DNA of 64,000 nt from Hypericibacter terrae (GCF_008728855.1 NZ_CP042906.1:558001-622000), one strand, 5' to 3'. Counted from the stretch's first letter, positions 51,911 to 60,982 are shown. The notes: generated by a model not told the origin, from the sequence alone. Translations and numbers: made by a program.

Positions 51911-52321
51911 ATGATCACCATCAGGCAGACAGAGAGACGGCTCGCCGTCATCGCGAATTGGGGCCTGTTCGGCGCGTTCGGGCTGGGCCTGATCCAGTCG
52001 GGCATCGGCAGCGGTGCGGTCGTCGTCGGCCTCGTCGGCTTCGCGCTCATTCTCGTGGGCTTCGTCTCGCAGGTGATCATCAACCGCTTCTATGGCGGCG
52101 GCTTCACGGCCGGCGAGGTGGCGCTGGGCTTCATCGCCTTCGGCATCGCGGTTTTAGGATTCGTCGCGAGCTGGATCTTCGATCCGACCTTCGGCACCAC
52201 CGACATCGTGATCGGCCTCTCGGGCTTTGCCGCCATCATCATCGCCTTCATCGCCTATCTCGTGACGAAATACGGGCTGAAGGGCTCCTTCTCGATGTTC
52301 CACCAGATGGGTCGCCATTGA
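51911..52321 (+). CDS. Four-helix membrane protein (136 aa)
   Basis: A 136-aa integral membrane protein with about four hydrophobic segments arranged as two similar halves: IANWGLFGAFGLGLIQSG / GLVGFALILVGFVSQVIINR, and LGFIAFGIAVLGFVASWIFD / GLSGFAAIIIAFIAYLVTK. The N-terminal half starts TIRQTERRLAVIANW. I recognise no characterised family. It directly follows the flotillin gene, suggesting a partner role. Confidence 0.75.
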   Translation: MITIRQTERRLAVIANWGLFGAFGLGLIQSGIGSGAVVVGLVGFALILVGFVSQVIINRFYGGGFTAGEVALGFIAFGIAVLGFVASWIFDPTFGTTDIVIGLSGFAAIIIAFIAYLVTKYGLKGSFSMFHQMGRH

Positions 52322-52402
52322 TGTCATTGCGGGCACCCAGGATTCCGGCCGGACGCGCCGCCCCTCGGGGGCTGGTCGCGACAGACGGGGAGGGCCATTC
52401 CC

Positions 52403-54448
52403 TTGTCTGAAGGAGTCGTGTGGCTGCTCGCCTTCGTCGGGGCCTATTGGGCCTATTGCGTCTATTGGGGTGCGGCCAGCGCGCGCCTGATCGGCACGAC
52501 CGCCAACGACTATTTCCTGGCCGACCGCGGCATCTCGCCCTGGATCTTCGTGCTGGCGGCGACCGCGACCTCCTTTTCGGGGTGGGTCTTCCTCGGCCAT
52601 CCGAGCTTCATCCTCCAGGACGGATTCCAGTTCGCGCAGCTCTCGCTCTGCGCCATCACCATCCCGCTGACCGGCGTCATGTTCCTCAAGCGCCAATGGC
52701 TCCTGGGCAAGCGCTTCGGCTATGTCACGCCGGGCGACATGTTCGCCGACTATTTCGGCAGCGAGGGCATGCGCCGGCTGGTCGTGCTGATCGCGCTGGT
52801 GTTCTCAATCCCGTTCCTCGCCATGCAACTGACCGCCTCGGGTTATCTGCTCCAGATCCTCTCCGACGGCGAGGTCGATCGCCATGTGGCGATGTGGGTC
52901 CTGACCGCGGTGCTGTTCCTCTATGTCTGCGTCGGGGGCTTACGCGCGGTCGCCTATGTCGGGACCTTGCAGGGGCTGCTGATGGTGGCCGGTCTCGCCG
53001 CGATCGGTCTGGTCGCCTATGGCAGGCTCGGCGGCTTCGCGACCTTCAACGACGCGCTCGCCAAGCTGGGCGCCGGCGCGATCGCGCCCTTCGGCAGCAC
53101 GGCCGCCGGCTACAACAGCTATTTCGAGATCCCGGGCGTGATCCAGTTCACCCGCGGGCTCGGTATCGAGGCGCCGGTCGGCGGCACCTGGACCGCCTCC
53201 ATGATCCTCAGCTACAGCTTCGCGCTGATGGGGATCCAGGCGGCGCCGGCCTTCACCCTCTGGGCCTTCGCCAGCCGCAGCGCCAAGGGCTTCGCCGCGC
53301 AGCAGGTCTGGGCCTCGGCCGCGGTGATCGGGCTGATCCTCGTCTTCTTCTCGGTCCTGATCGGCATGGGTGCGCTCTTCCTCGGCGCCTCGCCGGCGGT
53401 GACGGCAGCCGGTCTCGCCGTCGCCGATTGGTTGCCGCCGATCGCGAGCCAGGACCCGGGCAATCTGGTCGCCTTCTTCATCCGCGCGATCGGCAAGAGC
53501 GATCCCTGGTTCACCGGCCTGCTCGCAGTCTGCGCGCTCGCCGCGATCCAGGCGATGATCGCCTTCTATGCCTCGACCGCCGGCACGATCCTCGCGCGCG
53601 ATGTCTATAAGCGTTATCTCAATCCGGAGGCCGGCGATCGCGAGCTCAAGCTCTATGGCCGGATCAGCATCGGGCTGGTGCTGCTGGCAGCCCTCCTCAC
53701 CGCCTCCTACCTGCCGGCGACCGAAAGCGAACTCGGCGCGCTGGCGCTTTCCTTCGGCTTCCAGCTCTGGCCGGCGCTGGCCGCCGTCTGCTGGTTCCCC
53801 TGGCTGACGCGCCAGGGCGTGGTGCTGGGGCTGGCGTTGGGGCTGGTGGCCGTGGTCTTCACCGAGCCCTTCGGCCAGTCGCTCAGCGCCTTCGTCGGGC
53901 TCCATCTGCCCTGGGGCCGCTGGCCCTGGACCATCCATTCGGCCGGCTGGGGCATGTTCTTCAATCTGCTGGCCTGCCTCATCGTCTCGGCCATGACGCA
54001 AGGCGGCGCCGAGCGGGCGCATCGCGGCAAGTATCATGACTATCTCGCCGAGAAGGCGGGGCTCTCGCCCGAGCGGCGCCTGCTGCGGCCCGCGGCCTGG
54101 GCGATCGCGCTCGCCTGGATCTTCTTCGCGGTCGGTCCGGGCGCCGTCTGGGGCAATGATTTCTTCGGCGCGCCGAATGGCGGGGTCGCCGCCTGGGTGC
54201 TGGGCCTGCCCTCGATCTGGGCCTGGCAGATTCTGTGGTGGGCGCTGGGCGTGCTGGTGATCTGGTTCCTGGCCTACAAAATGGGCATGTCCACGGCACC
54301 GCTCGGCAGCGTCGATACCCATATCAATTACAATCCGCCGGCCTTGTCGCGACAGGCGCTGGCGTCGGATTGGCGCAACTGGTTCTGGGGGCTCGTGATC
54401 GGCTTGGCGGTGCTCACCCTCGCGCATTGGATCTTCGGACGGGCGTGA
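52403..54448 (+). CDS. Sodium:solute symporter (SSS family)
   Basis: A 681-aa, about 13-14-helix transporter of the SSS family (PutP/PanF-like fold). Recognisable elements are the N-terminal NDYFLADRGISPWIFVLAAT and SGWVFLGHPSFI, GYVTPGDMFADYFGS, and the sodium-site helix near IQAMIAFYASTAGTILARDV. It is longer than PutP (about 500 aa); the extra length is at the C-terminus after AAWAIALAWIFFAV-like helices. The start is TTG at 52403 with GGGGAGGG upstream. The substrate is not predictable. The alcohol dehydrogenase gene is 28 bp downstream and may be co-transcribed. Confidence 0.9.
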   Translation: MSEGVVWLLAFVGAYWAYCVYWGAASARLIGTTANDYFLADRGISPWIFVLAATATSFSGWVFLGHPSFILQDGFQFAQLSLCAITIPLTGVMFLKRQWLLGKRFGYVTPGDMFADYFGSEGMRRLVVLIALVFSIPFLAMQLTASGYLLQILSDGEVDRHVAMWVLTAVLFLYVCVGGLRAVAYVGTLQGLLMVAGLAAIGLVAYGRLGGFATFNDALAKLGAGAIAPFGSTAAGYNSYFEIPGVIQFTRGLGIEAPVGGTWTASMILSYSFALMGIQAAPAFTLWAFASRSAKGFAAQQVWASAAVIGLILVFFSVLIGMGALFLGASPAVTAAGLAVADWLPPIASQDPGNLVAFFIRAIGKSDPWFTGLLAVCALAAIQAMIAFYASTAGTILARDVYKRYLNPEAGDRELKLYGRISIGLVLLAALLTASYLPATESELGALALSFGFQLWPALAAVCWFPWLTRQGVVLGLALGLVAVVFTEPFGQSLSAFVGLHLPWGRWPWTIHSAGWGMFFNLLACLIVSAMTQGGAERAHRGKYHDYLAEKAGLSPERRLLRPAAWAIALAWIFFAVGPGAVWGNDFFGAPNGGVAAWVLGLPSIWAWQILWWALGVLVIWFLAYKMGMSTAPLGSVDTHINYNPPALSRQALASDWRNWFWGLVIGLAVLTLAHWIFGRA

Positions 54449-54476
54449 TGGGCAGGGCGGATAAAGGAGGCAGACG

Positions 54477-55634
54477 ATGACCGCATTCAATTTCAATACC
54501 GCGCCCCGGATCGTCTTCGGCGACGGCGCCATCGCCCGCATCGGCGAGATCGCGGCGGCCCAACTCGGCAAGCGCGTGCTGCTGGTCACCGATCCCGGTC
54601 TCATCAAGGTTGGATTGATCGACCCGGCCCTGAAATCGCTCGAGGCCGCGGGCGTCGCCGTGTCGGTCTATTCCAAGGTCGAGGCCGATCCGCCCGAGGC
54701 GGTGATCATGACCTGCGTTTCGGCGGCGCAGGAATTCGAGGCGGACGCGGTGATCGGCTTGGGCGGCGGCTCCTCCATGGACAGCGCCAAGCTCGCGGCC
54801 CTGCTGGCGCCGGGCCGGGAGAAGCTCGCCGACATCTATGGCATCGGCAATGCGAAGGGGCCGCGCCTGCCGCTGCTGCTGGCACCCACCACGGCCGGCA
54901 CCGGCTCCGAGGTCACGCCGATCTCGATCGTCACCACCGGCGCCAGCGAGAAGAAGGGCGTGGTCACGCCCCTGATCCTTCCCGACGTGGCGCTGCTCGA
55001 TCCGGAGCTGACGCTGGGCCTGCCGCCGCATGTGACCGCGGCGACCGGCATCGACGCGATGGTCCATGCGATCGAGGCCTTCGCCTCGGCCAGCCCCAGC
55101 AACAATCCGGTCTCGCGCGCCCTGGCGCGGGAAGCGCTGCGGCTGATGGGGGCGGCATTGGAGCGTGCGGTCAAGAATGGCAAGGATCGCGCCGCGCGCG
55201 GCGACATGCTGCTGGGCGCCATGCTGGCGGGCCAGGCCTTCGCCAATTCGCCGGTGGCGGCGGTCCATGCGCTGGCCTATCCGATCGGCGGCCATTTCCA
55301 TGTGCCGCACGGGCTCTCCAACGCCCTGATGCTGCCCCATGTGCTGCGCTTCAACGCCGAGACGGCGAGTGCGGCCTATGCCGAGATCGCGCCCTATGCG
55401 TTCCCGGAGCTGGCGGAGGTCGGCACGCAAGGGCGGGCCTCGGCCTTCGCCGAGAAGCTCGCCGGGCTCTCGGTGCGCTGCGGGCTGGAGCAGCGCCTGC
55501 GCGATGTCGGCATCCCCAAGGACGCCGTCCCCATGCTGGCGCGGGACGCGATGAAGCAGACGCGCCTGCTGGTCAACAATCCGCGCGCCGTGACCGAAGC
55601 CGACGCGCTCGCCATCTATCAGCAGGCTTGGTGA
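54477..55634 (+). CDS. Iron-containing alcohol dehydrogenase
   Basis: A 385-aa group III metal-dependent alcohol dehydrogenase. The NAD-binding GLGGGSSMDSAKL motif is near residue 100 and TTAGTGSEVTPISIV follows. Metal ligands Asp and His lie in GIDAMVHAIEAFAS, SPVAAVHALAYPIGGHFHVP and the HGLSNALMLPHVL block. AAAGGAGG precedes ATG 54477. It probably oxidises a short or functionalised alcohol. It follows the SSS symporter closely, so one could supply the other's substrate; this is inference. Confidence 0.95.
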   Translation: MTAFNFNTAPRIVFGDGAIARIGEIAAAQLGKRVLLVTDPGLIKVGLIDPALKSLEAAGVAVSVYSKVEADPPEAVIMTCVSAAQEFEADAVIGLGGGSSMDSAKLAALLAPGREKLADIYGIGNAKGPRLPLLLAPTTAGTGSEVTPISIVTTGASEKKGVVTPLILPDVALLDPELTLGLPPHVTAATGIDAMVHAIEAFASASPSNNPVSRALAREALRLMGAALERAVKNGKDRAARGDMLLGAMLAGQAFANSPVAAVHALAYPIGGHFHVPHGLSNALMLPHVLRFNAETASAAYAEIAPYAFPELAEVGTQGRASAFAEKLAGLSVRCGLEQRLRDVGIPKDAVPMLARDAMKQTRLLVNNPRAVTEADALAIYQQAW

Positions 55635-55654
55635 GGCTCAAGACCGCGATGCGA

Positions 55655-56098
55655 TCATTTCACCATCAGTTCCTGCAGCGCGCTTCGCATCGCCTCGCCG
55701 ATCGCGACCGGGCGGTTGCTGGCGCGGTCGACATAGACATGGACGAAATGGCCGGCGGCGGCCGCGGCAGGCTCGTCGTTGCGGAACAGCCCGACCTCAT
55801 AGCGCACGCTGCTGCGCCCCAGATGCGCGACCCGCAGGCCCGCCGCGATCGTATCGGGAAAGGCGATCGGGCGGAAATAGCTGCAGGAGGTCTCGACCAC
55901 CAGGCCGATGGTCTCGCTGCGCAGGTAGTCGAGCTGCCCGCCGTCGATCAGCCATTTGTTCACGACCGTGTCGAAATAGCTGTAATAGACGACGTTGTTG
56001 ACGTGGCCATAGACATCGTTGTCCATCCATCGCGTCGGGATGGCGAGGAAATGGCGATAGGCCGCGCGGGTCTCGTCTTTGGAAGGCTTGGAACTCAC
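55655..56098 (-). CDS. Acyl-CoA thioesterase, hotdog fold
   Basis: A 147-aa hotdog-fold thioesterase of the 4-hydroxybenzoyl-CoA/YbgC type. The active-site Asp is in TRWMDNDVYGHVNNVVYYSY; the C-terminal part GHFVHVYVDRASNRPVAI is family-typical. It hydrolyses acyl-CoAs; the chain specificity is unknown. The start is a GTG at 56098 (SSKPSKDETRAAYRHF follows); longer frames from 56506 run through the neighbouring divergent gene. It converges with the alcohol dehydrogenase gene. Confidence 0.9.
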   Translation of the reverse strand: MSSKPSKDETRAAYRHFLAIPTRWMDNDVYGHVNNVVYYSYFDTVVNKWLIDGGQLDYLRSETIGLVVETSCSYFRPIAFPDTIAAGLRVAHLGRSSVRYEVGLFRNDEPAAAAAGHFVHVYVDRASNRPVAIGEAMRSALQELMVK

Positions 56099-56242
56099 AT
56101 CGTCACCCTGAAGGAAAGTTCGGATCGGCCCGCTGCACCGGTTGGCGCGGGCCGCGATCGCATCTTGAAGTTTAGTCGGCTCAACGCAGGCGTTTCGCCC
56201 TGATCGGGGAGCTCCCCGGGGCAAGAGGAAGAAGAGGCAACC

Positions 56243-56632
56243 ATGGCTATCGATGTCAAAGGCTGGGCGAGCAAGTTCAAGAGTCTGACCGACAATGATC
56301 AGACCATTGCGGCAATGGGAAAATACTACACCTGCACCTTCATGTACGACATGACGGACCGCAAGGTCATCATCGAGATGCATGACGGCAAGGTGAAGAA
56401 CATCAACACCAACCCGCAGCCGCTTGATGCCTACGACTTCGCGCTGCGGGCCAGCGCCCAGACCTGGCGGGAATTCGGCCAGCCGATGCCCAAGCCGATG
56501 TTTCACGGCATCTGGTCCGCGAGCTTCCGCGAGGATCTCAAGCTCGAGGGCAATCTGCTGGTGCTGATGCAGAACCTGCGGAATTTCACCGTGCAGTTCG
56601 AATTGCTGCGGAAGAGCGGCGTCCCGGTCTAG
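56243..56632 (+). CDS. SCP2-like small protein (129 aa)
   Basis: A 129-aa soluble protein. The pattern of helix, then CTFMYDMTDRKVIIEMHDGK strands, then RASAQTWREFGQPMPKPMFH and a final LMQNLRNFTVQFELLRKSG resembles a sterol-carrier-protein-2-like fold; this is a weak call. GGAAGAAGAGGC precedes ATG 56243. An alpha/beta hydrolase gene follows at 58 bp and a lactonase-type gene after that, so it is probably part of the same catabolic unit. Confidence 0.7.
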   Translation: MAIDVKGWASKFKSLTDNDQTIAAMGKYYTCTFMYDMTDRKVIIEMHDGKVKNINTNPQPLDAYDFALRASAQTWREFGQPMPKPMFHGIWSASFREDLKLEGNLLVLMQNLRNFTVQFELLRKSGVPV

Positions 56633-56690
56633 GACGCGGCCCGCGGAAACCGAACGAACACGCCAAACCTAACGCTCGAGGATCGCCCCC

Positions 56691-57545
56691 ATGGCAAAAC
56701 ACTCGCCAGTCACCGGCCGCTACGTCACGATCGAAGTCGACGGCCTGGAATACAAGGTCTTCTATCTCCATAATGGCCAGGGCCAGCCGCTGGTCTGCCA
56801 GCACACCGCGGGCTGCCATAACCATCAGTGGCGCGGGCTGCTCGAGGACGAGGAGATCACCAAGAACTACAACGTGATCGCCTATGACCTCGCCCGCCAC
56901 GGCAAGTCCGATCCCCCGCTCAACAGCGAGTGGTGGAAGTCGGAGTACAAGCTCACGGCCGACCATTATGTGAACTTCATCGTGAAGTTCTGCGACGCGC
57001 TCGAGCTCAAGAACCCGATCTTCATGGGCTCCTCCTTCGGCGGCAACGTCGCGCTGCAGCTCGCGCTGCGCCGCCCCGACCGCTTCAAGGCGGTGATTCC
57101 GGTCGAGGCCGCCGACTACGCACCGGGCTTCTTCCTCGACTGGTGGCGTCATCCTCATGCCAATGCGGCGCAGGTTTGCGCCAGCGGCGTGTGGGACCTG
57201 ATGGCGCCGCAGTCGCCCGAGATGGATCGCTGGCTGACCTGGCACTATTACACGCAAGGTTCGGAGGCCTTCAAAGGCGACCTCTATTTCTATTCGGTCG
57301 ATCACGACCTGCGGAAGCAGCTGGCCGACATCGACGGCAAGCGCTGCCCCGTCGTCATGATGACCGGCACCTACGACTATCTGACGCCGCCCGACGCGAC
57401 CGAGAACACGGCGCGCCAGATCAAGAACGGCGTCTATATCGAGATGACCGACATCGGCCATTTCCCGATGAGCGAGAACTACCCGCTGTTCCGGACCTAC
57501 CTCAAGGAAGCCTTGAGGATCATCCGCGAACGGACTGGCGACTGA
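56691..57545 (+). CDS. Alpha/beta hydrolase
   Basis: A 284-aa alpha/beta-hydrolase. The nucleophile elbow is FMGSSFGGNVALQ (Ser near residue 112), the acid is probably the Asp in MMTGTYDYLTPP, and the His is in TDIGHFPMSENYP. The oxyanion region reads QHTAGCHNHQWRG, where the usual HG is replaced by HTAGC. Cap residues FLDWWRHPHA are aromatic-rich. It lies between the SCP2-like and metallo-beta-lactamase genes. The substrate is unknown; an ester or lactone is plausible. Confidence 0.9.
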   Translation: MAKHSPVTGRYVTIEVDGLEYKVFYLHNGQGQPLVCQHTAGCHNHQWRGLLEDEEITKNYNVIAYDLARHGKSDPPLNSEWWKSEYKLTADHYVNFIVKFCDALELKNPIFMGSSFGGNVALQLALRRPDRFKAVIPVEAADYAPGFFLDWWRHPHANAAQVCASGVWDLMAPQSPEMDRWLTWHYYTQGSEAFKGDLYFYSVDHDLRKQLADIDGKRCPVVMMTGTYDYLTPPDATENTARQIKNGVYIEMTDIGHFPMSENYPLFRTYLKEALRIIRERTGD

Positions 57546-57595
57546 CGATCGCGGCGTGACGGCAGGCGGGGACCCCGGGAACAGGATGCCATGAC

Positions 57596-58687
57596 ATGAA
57601 GATCATCGAGTTCGGCAAGGACGGCGGCAGCAGCAAGAGCACCGCCAGGGATCGTCCGGAGCGGATGAAGATCCTCGAGTTCGGCGACGGGGTGCGTGGC
57701 GCAAGGCCGCCCTCGGGCTCGAAGATCGAGGTCAGGCCGGCCTCGACGGCTCCGCAGGCCGAGACGAAATGGGAGCCGGTGCCGGCACCCGCCTCCAGCG
57801 CCGGCTTGGCGGCCGTGCCGAAAACGAAGGCGTCACGGAGTCCCTTCGTCGGCTCCCGGTCGCTCAAGATGCATGTGCTCGACCTGGGCAAGCTGCGCCT
57901 CGACAAGAACTTCATGGTCGCGAACTCGACCGTGGCGATGGCCAAGAACCCGAACCCGCCGGGCAAGCTGATCGACATCCCGGTCTCGGCCTATTACATC
58001 GAGCATCCCGACGGCAACGTCCTGTTCGACACCGGCTGCCATCCCGACTGGGCAGGCCCCAACGGCCGCTGGCCGCAGAACCTGCAGGATGTGTTCCCGG
58101 TGATCGGGCCGGACGACTGCTATCTGCCGCACCGGCTGGAGGCGATGGGCATCGGGCCGAACCAGATCCGCCACGTGGTGCTGTCGCATCTCCATTGCGA
58201 TCATGCCGGCTGCATCGAGTTCTTCCGCAAGTCGAACATCGTTGTGCATGAGGACGAGTTCGCGGCAGCGGCCACGCACTACGCGAAGCGCGACCACAGC
58301 ACGCCCTATGCGCTGCGGGACGTCGAGACCTGGATCCGTCTCGACCTCAATTGGCGCGAGGTCGGCCGCGCGGAGCCGGACCGCAACCTCGTCGACGGAG
58401 TGAAGCTGCTCAATCTCGGCGCTGGCCATTCCTTCGGCATGCTGGGGATGATGGTGTCCCTGCGCGACCACGCGAATGTGATCCTGGCGTCGGACGCCTG
58501 CTACACCGCGGAGAATTACGGGCCGCCGATGAAGCCCGCGGGCATCAGCTACGATTCCATCGGTGCCGCCCGCACGATCCAGCGGATCCGCTCGATGGCG
58601 GAAGCGAATCACGCCGAGGTCTGGTTCGGTCACGACATTCCGCAGTTCGAATCGCTGCGGAAGGCGTCGGAGGGCTGGTACGAGTGA
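57596..58687 (+). CDS. Lactonase-type metallo-beta-lactamase-fold hydrolase with N-terminal extension
   Basis: A 363-aa protein whose C-terminal about 270 residues resemble N-acyl-homoserine lactonases (AiiA/AttM group). Metal ligands are His198, His200, Asp202 and His203 in LSHLHCDHAG, His278 in GAGHSF, Asp300 in ASDACY, and a His in WFGHDIP. The first about 91 residues are an unusual low-complexity extension containing MKIIEFG at residue 1 and MKILEFG at residue 24. A Met at residue 92 (MHVLDLGKLRLDKNFMV) would give a normal-length lactonase, so the start is uncertain. It may degrade a signalling or other lactone; this is not proven. Confidence 0.88.
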   Translation: MKIIEFGKDGGSSKSTARDRPERMKILEFGDGVRGARPPSGSKIEVRPASTAPQAETKWEPVPAPASSAGLAAVPKTKASRSPFVGSRSLKMHVLDLGKLRLDKNFMVANSTVAMAKNPNPPGKLIDIPVSAYYIEHPDGNVLFDTGCHPDWAGPNGRWPQNLQDVFPVIGPDDCYLPHRLEAMGIGPNQIRHVVLSHLHCDHAGCIEFFRKSNIVVHEDEFAAAATHYAKRDHSTPYALRDVETWIRLDLNWREVGRAEPDRNLVDGVKLLNLGAGHSFGMLGMMVSLRDHANVILASDACYTAENYGPPMKPAGISYDSIGAARTIQRIRSMAEANHAEVWFGHDIPQFESLRKASEGWYE

Positions 58688-58848
58688 CGGCGCCGTCCGG
58701 GCCGGGGGGCCGGGATCGGCGGTTTCATTTGAGGAGTCGGGAGATCATGCGGCGACGGGAATGGGGATAAGCGGGCAGAGCCGGGTTGAGTGAAGGGGAC
58801 GCCCGAGAACGCCGCGTTGGCGGAAGGGGCGATCCGGGGGAATCTCAA

Positions 58849-59688
58849 GTGCGCGGGTATATCTTGCCGGAATTCGGATCGAAGAAGCAGCTCACCAAAC
58901 TGCCCATCGGCGTCGGCGAAAAGGGCGTTCCCGCCCTCATTCGCGGCAGCCGGGTGCTCGATGCCGTGGTCGCGTCGGACCAGCCTCTGACGGTCTCGGA
59001 TCTGGCGCGGAAATTGAACCTGCCCAAGAGCACGGTTCACGGGCTCTGCGGCACCCTGGTCGATCTGGGGCTGCTCTCCAGGCGCAACGGCAACTCCTTC
59101 CTGATCGGGCCGCATGTCATGCGCTGGGCCAACGCGTTCCTGGCTCAGACCGATCTGACCGCCGAGTTCTCTTCGCTCTGGGACAGCCTCACTGTCCTCT
59201 CCGACGAGACCATCACGCTCTCCGTGCTCGACGGCTCGGAGGTGGTCTATATCGCCTGCCGCAACAGTTCTTCGTCGCTCGGCATCACCTTCCGGATCGG
59301 CATGCGGCTGCCCGCGCCCTTCACAGCCACCGGCAAGGCGATCCTGAGTACCATGTCGGACGCGCAGGTGCGCAAGCTCCTGGCCGGTCACTGGCCGCAG
59401 CCCCTGACCTCGCGCAGCGTCAAGAATATCGAGGGTCTGATGGCGGAGCTCGCCGACTGCCGGCGCCGCGGCTTCTCGATCGACGACGGCCAGACGCGCG
59501 ACGGCATGTATTGCTTCGGCACGGCCGTGCGCGATTCCTCGAACCAGGTGGTGGCGGGCGTCGCCGTCAGCCTGCTGGCGACGCGCGTCGATGACCGCAC
59601 CACCGATCTCGCGGCCAAGAGCATCCAGACCATCGCCCATCAGCTCTCGGTGCGCCTCGGCGCCGACATGAAGAAGCTGCCGGCCTGA
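58849..59688 (+). CDS. IclR-family transcriptional regulator
   Basis: An approximately 279-aa IclR-type regulator. The winged helix-turn-helix is RGSRVLDAVVASDQPLTVSD with LARKLNLPKSTVHGLCGTL, and the effector domain contains FRIGMRLPAPFTATGKAILS and the GFSIDDGQTRDGMYCFG block. GTG 58849 with GGGGGAA upstream is chosen; TTG 58786 is a longer alternative. It follows the hydrolase cluster and converges with the DddP-like gene, either of which it could control. Confidence 0.92.
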   Translation: MRGYILPEFGSKKQLTKLPIGVGEKGVPALIRGSRVLDAVVASDQPLTVSDLARKLNLPKSTVHGLCGTLVDLGLLSRRNGNSFLIGPHVMRWANAFLAQTDLTAEFSSLWDSLTVLSDETITLSVLDGSEVVYIACRNSSSSLGITFRIGMRLPAPFTATGKAILSTMSDAQVRKLLAGHWPQPLTSRSVKNIEGLMAELADCRRRGFSIDDGQTRDGMYCFGTAVRDSSNQVVAGVAVSLLATRVDDRTTDLAAKSIQTIAHQLSVRLGADMKKLPA

Positions 59689-59709
59689 ATCCTCGCCTGC
59701 GCCGGCACT

Positions 59710-60942
59710 TCAGCCGTAATCGTCTTCCAGCGGAGTGTCGGACAGCAGCAGTGGCCCGTCGGCCGTGATCCAGACCGGCTGCTCCAGCTTGACGCCCTCG
59801 GCACCGCCGACGGCGCCGACATAGCTTTCGCAGCAGACCACCATGTTCTCCTCGAACATGCCGTCATAGGCGCCCCATTCCTCGTCCTCGGGATACCAGA
59901 TCAACGGATACTCGACATTGAGGCCGCAGCCATGGGCGACGTCCGCATAGCGGTTGGGGAGGTAGATCTCGGGCAGCGCATAGGCCTTGGCCGAGAATTC
60001 GAGGAAGCGGATGCCGGGCTTGAGCAGCGCGATATTGTGATCGAGCTGGGCGCGCGATGTCGCATAGAGCCGGCGCTGCGCGTCGCTGGGCTTTCCGCCA
60101 TCGATGACCCAGGCGCGCGAGATGTCGGTGTAGAAGCCCATCGGCCCGATCAGGTCGGTATCGAAGGAGAGCATCTCGCCCTTCTGCATCGGCCGGGCCG
60201 AGGCCTCCTGGAACCAGGGGTTGGTGCGGGGCCCCGCGGTCAGGAGCCGCGTCTCGGGATATTCGCCGCCGCGCGCGAGGCTGGCCTTGAGCAGCAGGCC
60301 GAAGGCGGCCTGCTCCGTCGTCCCCGGTGTTATGGCGCCGCGCATCTCGGCGACCGCCGCATCGCAGGCCTCGAAGGAGCGCTTCATCGCGCGGATCTCC
60401 TCGAGCGATTTCTGCGCCCGGGCGCGCTCCAGCATGATCTTGCCGTCGACCAGGGCGAGGCCCCGCGCCTGCAGGGCCAGCGCCGTGGGCACGTCGAAGC
60501 GGTCGACCGCGAGACGCCGGTTGGCGCCGCCATGGGCGCGCATCAGCGCATCGATCTCGTCCGCCCATTTGCCGGCGATCTCGTCGGCGCGCTCCGCCAC
60601 GATCACGTAATCGGCCGACCAGGCGGGCCGGATCTCGTCGATGGTCTCGAGGCCGGCCGCCAGATGCTTGCTGGTCGCAAGGTCGAACAGCAGGCAAGGT
60701 CCGTCCGCCGCGACGAAGGCGTAGCGGACGAAGTTATGCATGGTCCAGACCTGCATGTTCCGGCTGCCGGTGGCGTAGCGCAGATTGATCGGATCGAAGA
60801 TCAGGGCCGCGGCCACGTCATGCTCGCGCAATTTGCGCCGCAGCCGCGCCAACCGGTCGCGCCGGATCGCCGCCTCGTCGATCGGACGCCGGTCCGCCAG
60901 CAAGGCGCGGGCTTCGGCGAGGGAGCAGGAGGTATTGGTCAT
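59710..60942 (-). CDS. M24-family protein, DddP-like
   Basis: A 410-aa pita-bread-fold protein closely resembling the DMSP lyase DddP: FDPINLRYATGSRNMQVW, TRLLTAGPRTNPWFQE and SFDTDLIGPMGFYTDISR are near-identical in pattern. The six metal ligands align with a constant offset of 34 to those I recall for Roseobacter-type DddP: Asp261, Asp263, Asp273, His337, Glu372 and Glu387. However, the residue aligning with the proposed catalytic Asp377 is Val343 (HGCGLNVEYP). It may therefore not be a DMSP lyase but a related peptidase or lyase. It converges with the IclR gene. Confidence 0.85.
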   Translation of the reverse strand: MTNTSCSLAEARALLADRRPIDEAAIRRDRLARLRRKLREHDVAAALIFDPINLRYATGSRNMQVWTMHNFVRYAFVAADGPCLLFDLATSKHLAAGLETIDEIRPAWSADYVIVAERADEIAGKWADEIDALMRAHGGANRRLAVDRFDVPTALALQARGLALVDGKIMLERARAQKSLEEIRAMKRSFEACDAAVAEMRGAITPGTTEQAAFGLLLKASLARGGEYPETRLLTAGPRTNPWFQEASARPMQKGEMLSFDTDLIGPMGFYTDISRAWVIDGGKPSDAQRRLYATSRAQLDHNIALLKPGIRFLEFSAKAYALPEIYLPNRYADVAHGCGLNVEYPLIWYPEDEEWGAYDGMFEENMVVCCESYVGAVGGAEGVKLEQPVWITADGPLLLSDTPLEDDYG

Positions 60943-60982
60943 TTCGCGCGGACGCCCAGCCTGGCTTTGAGCAGCGTCGACG

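Noticed and set aside
54477-60942. A DMSP catabolism cluster (DddP-like plus iron alcohol dehydrogenase)
   Set aside because: The two genes are 4 kb apart with unrelated genes between, and the DddP-like protein lacks the proposed catalytic Asp, so the link is too weak.
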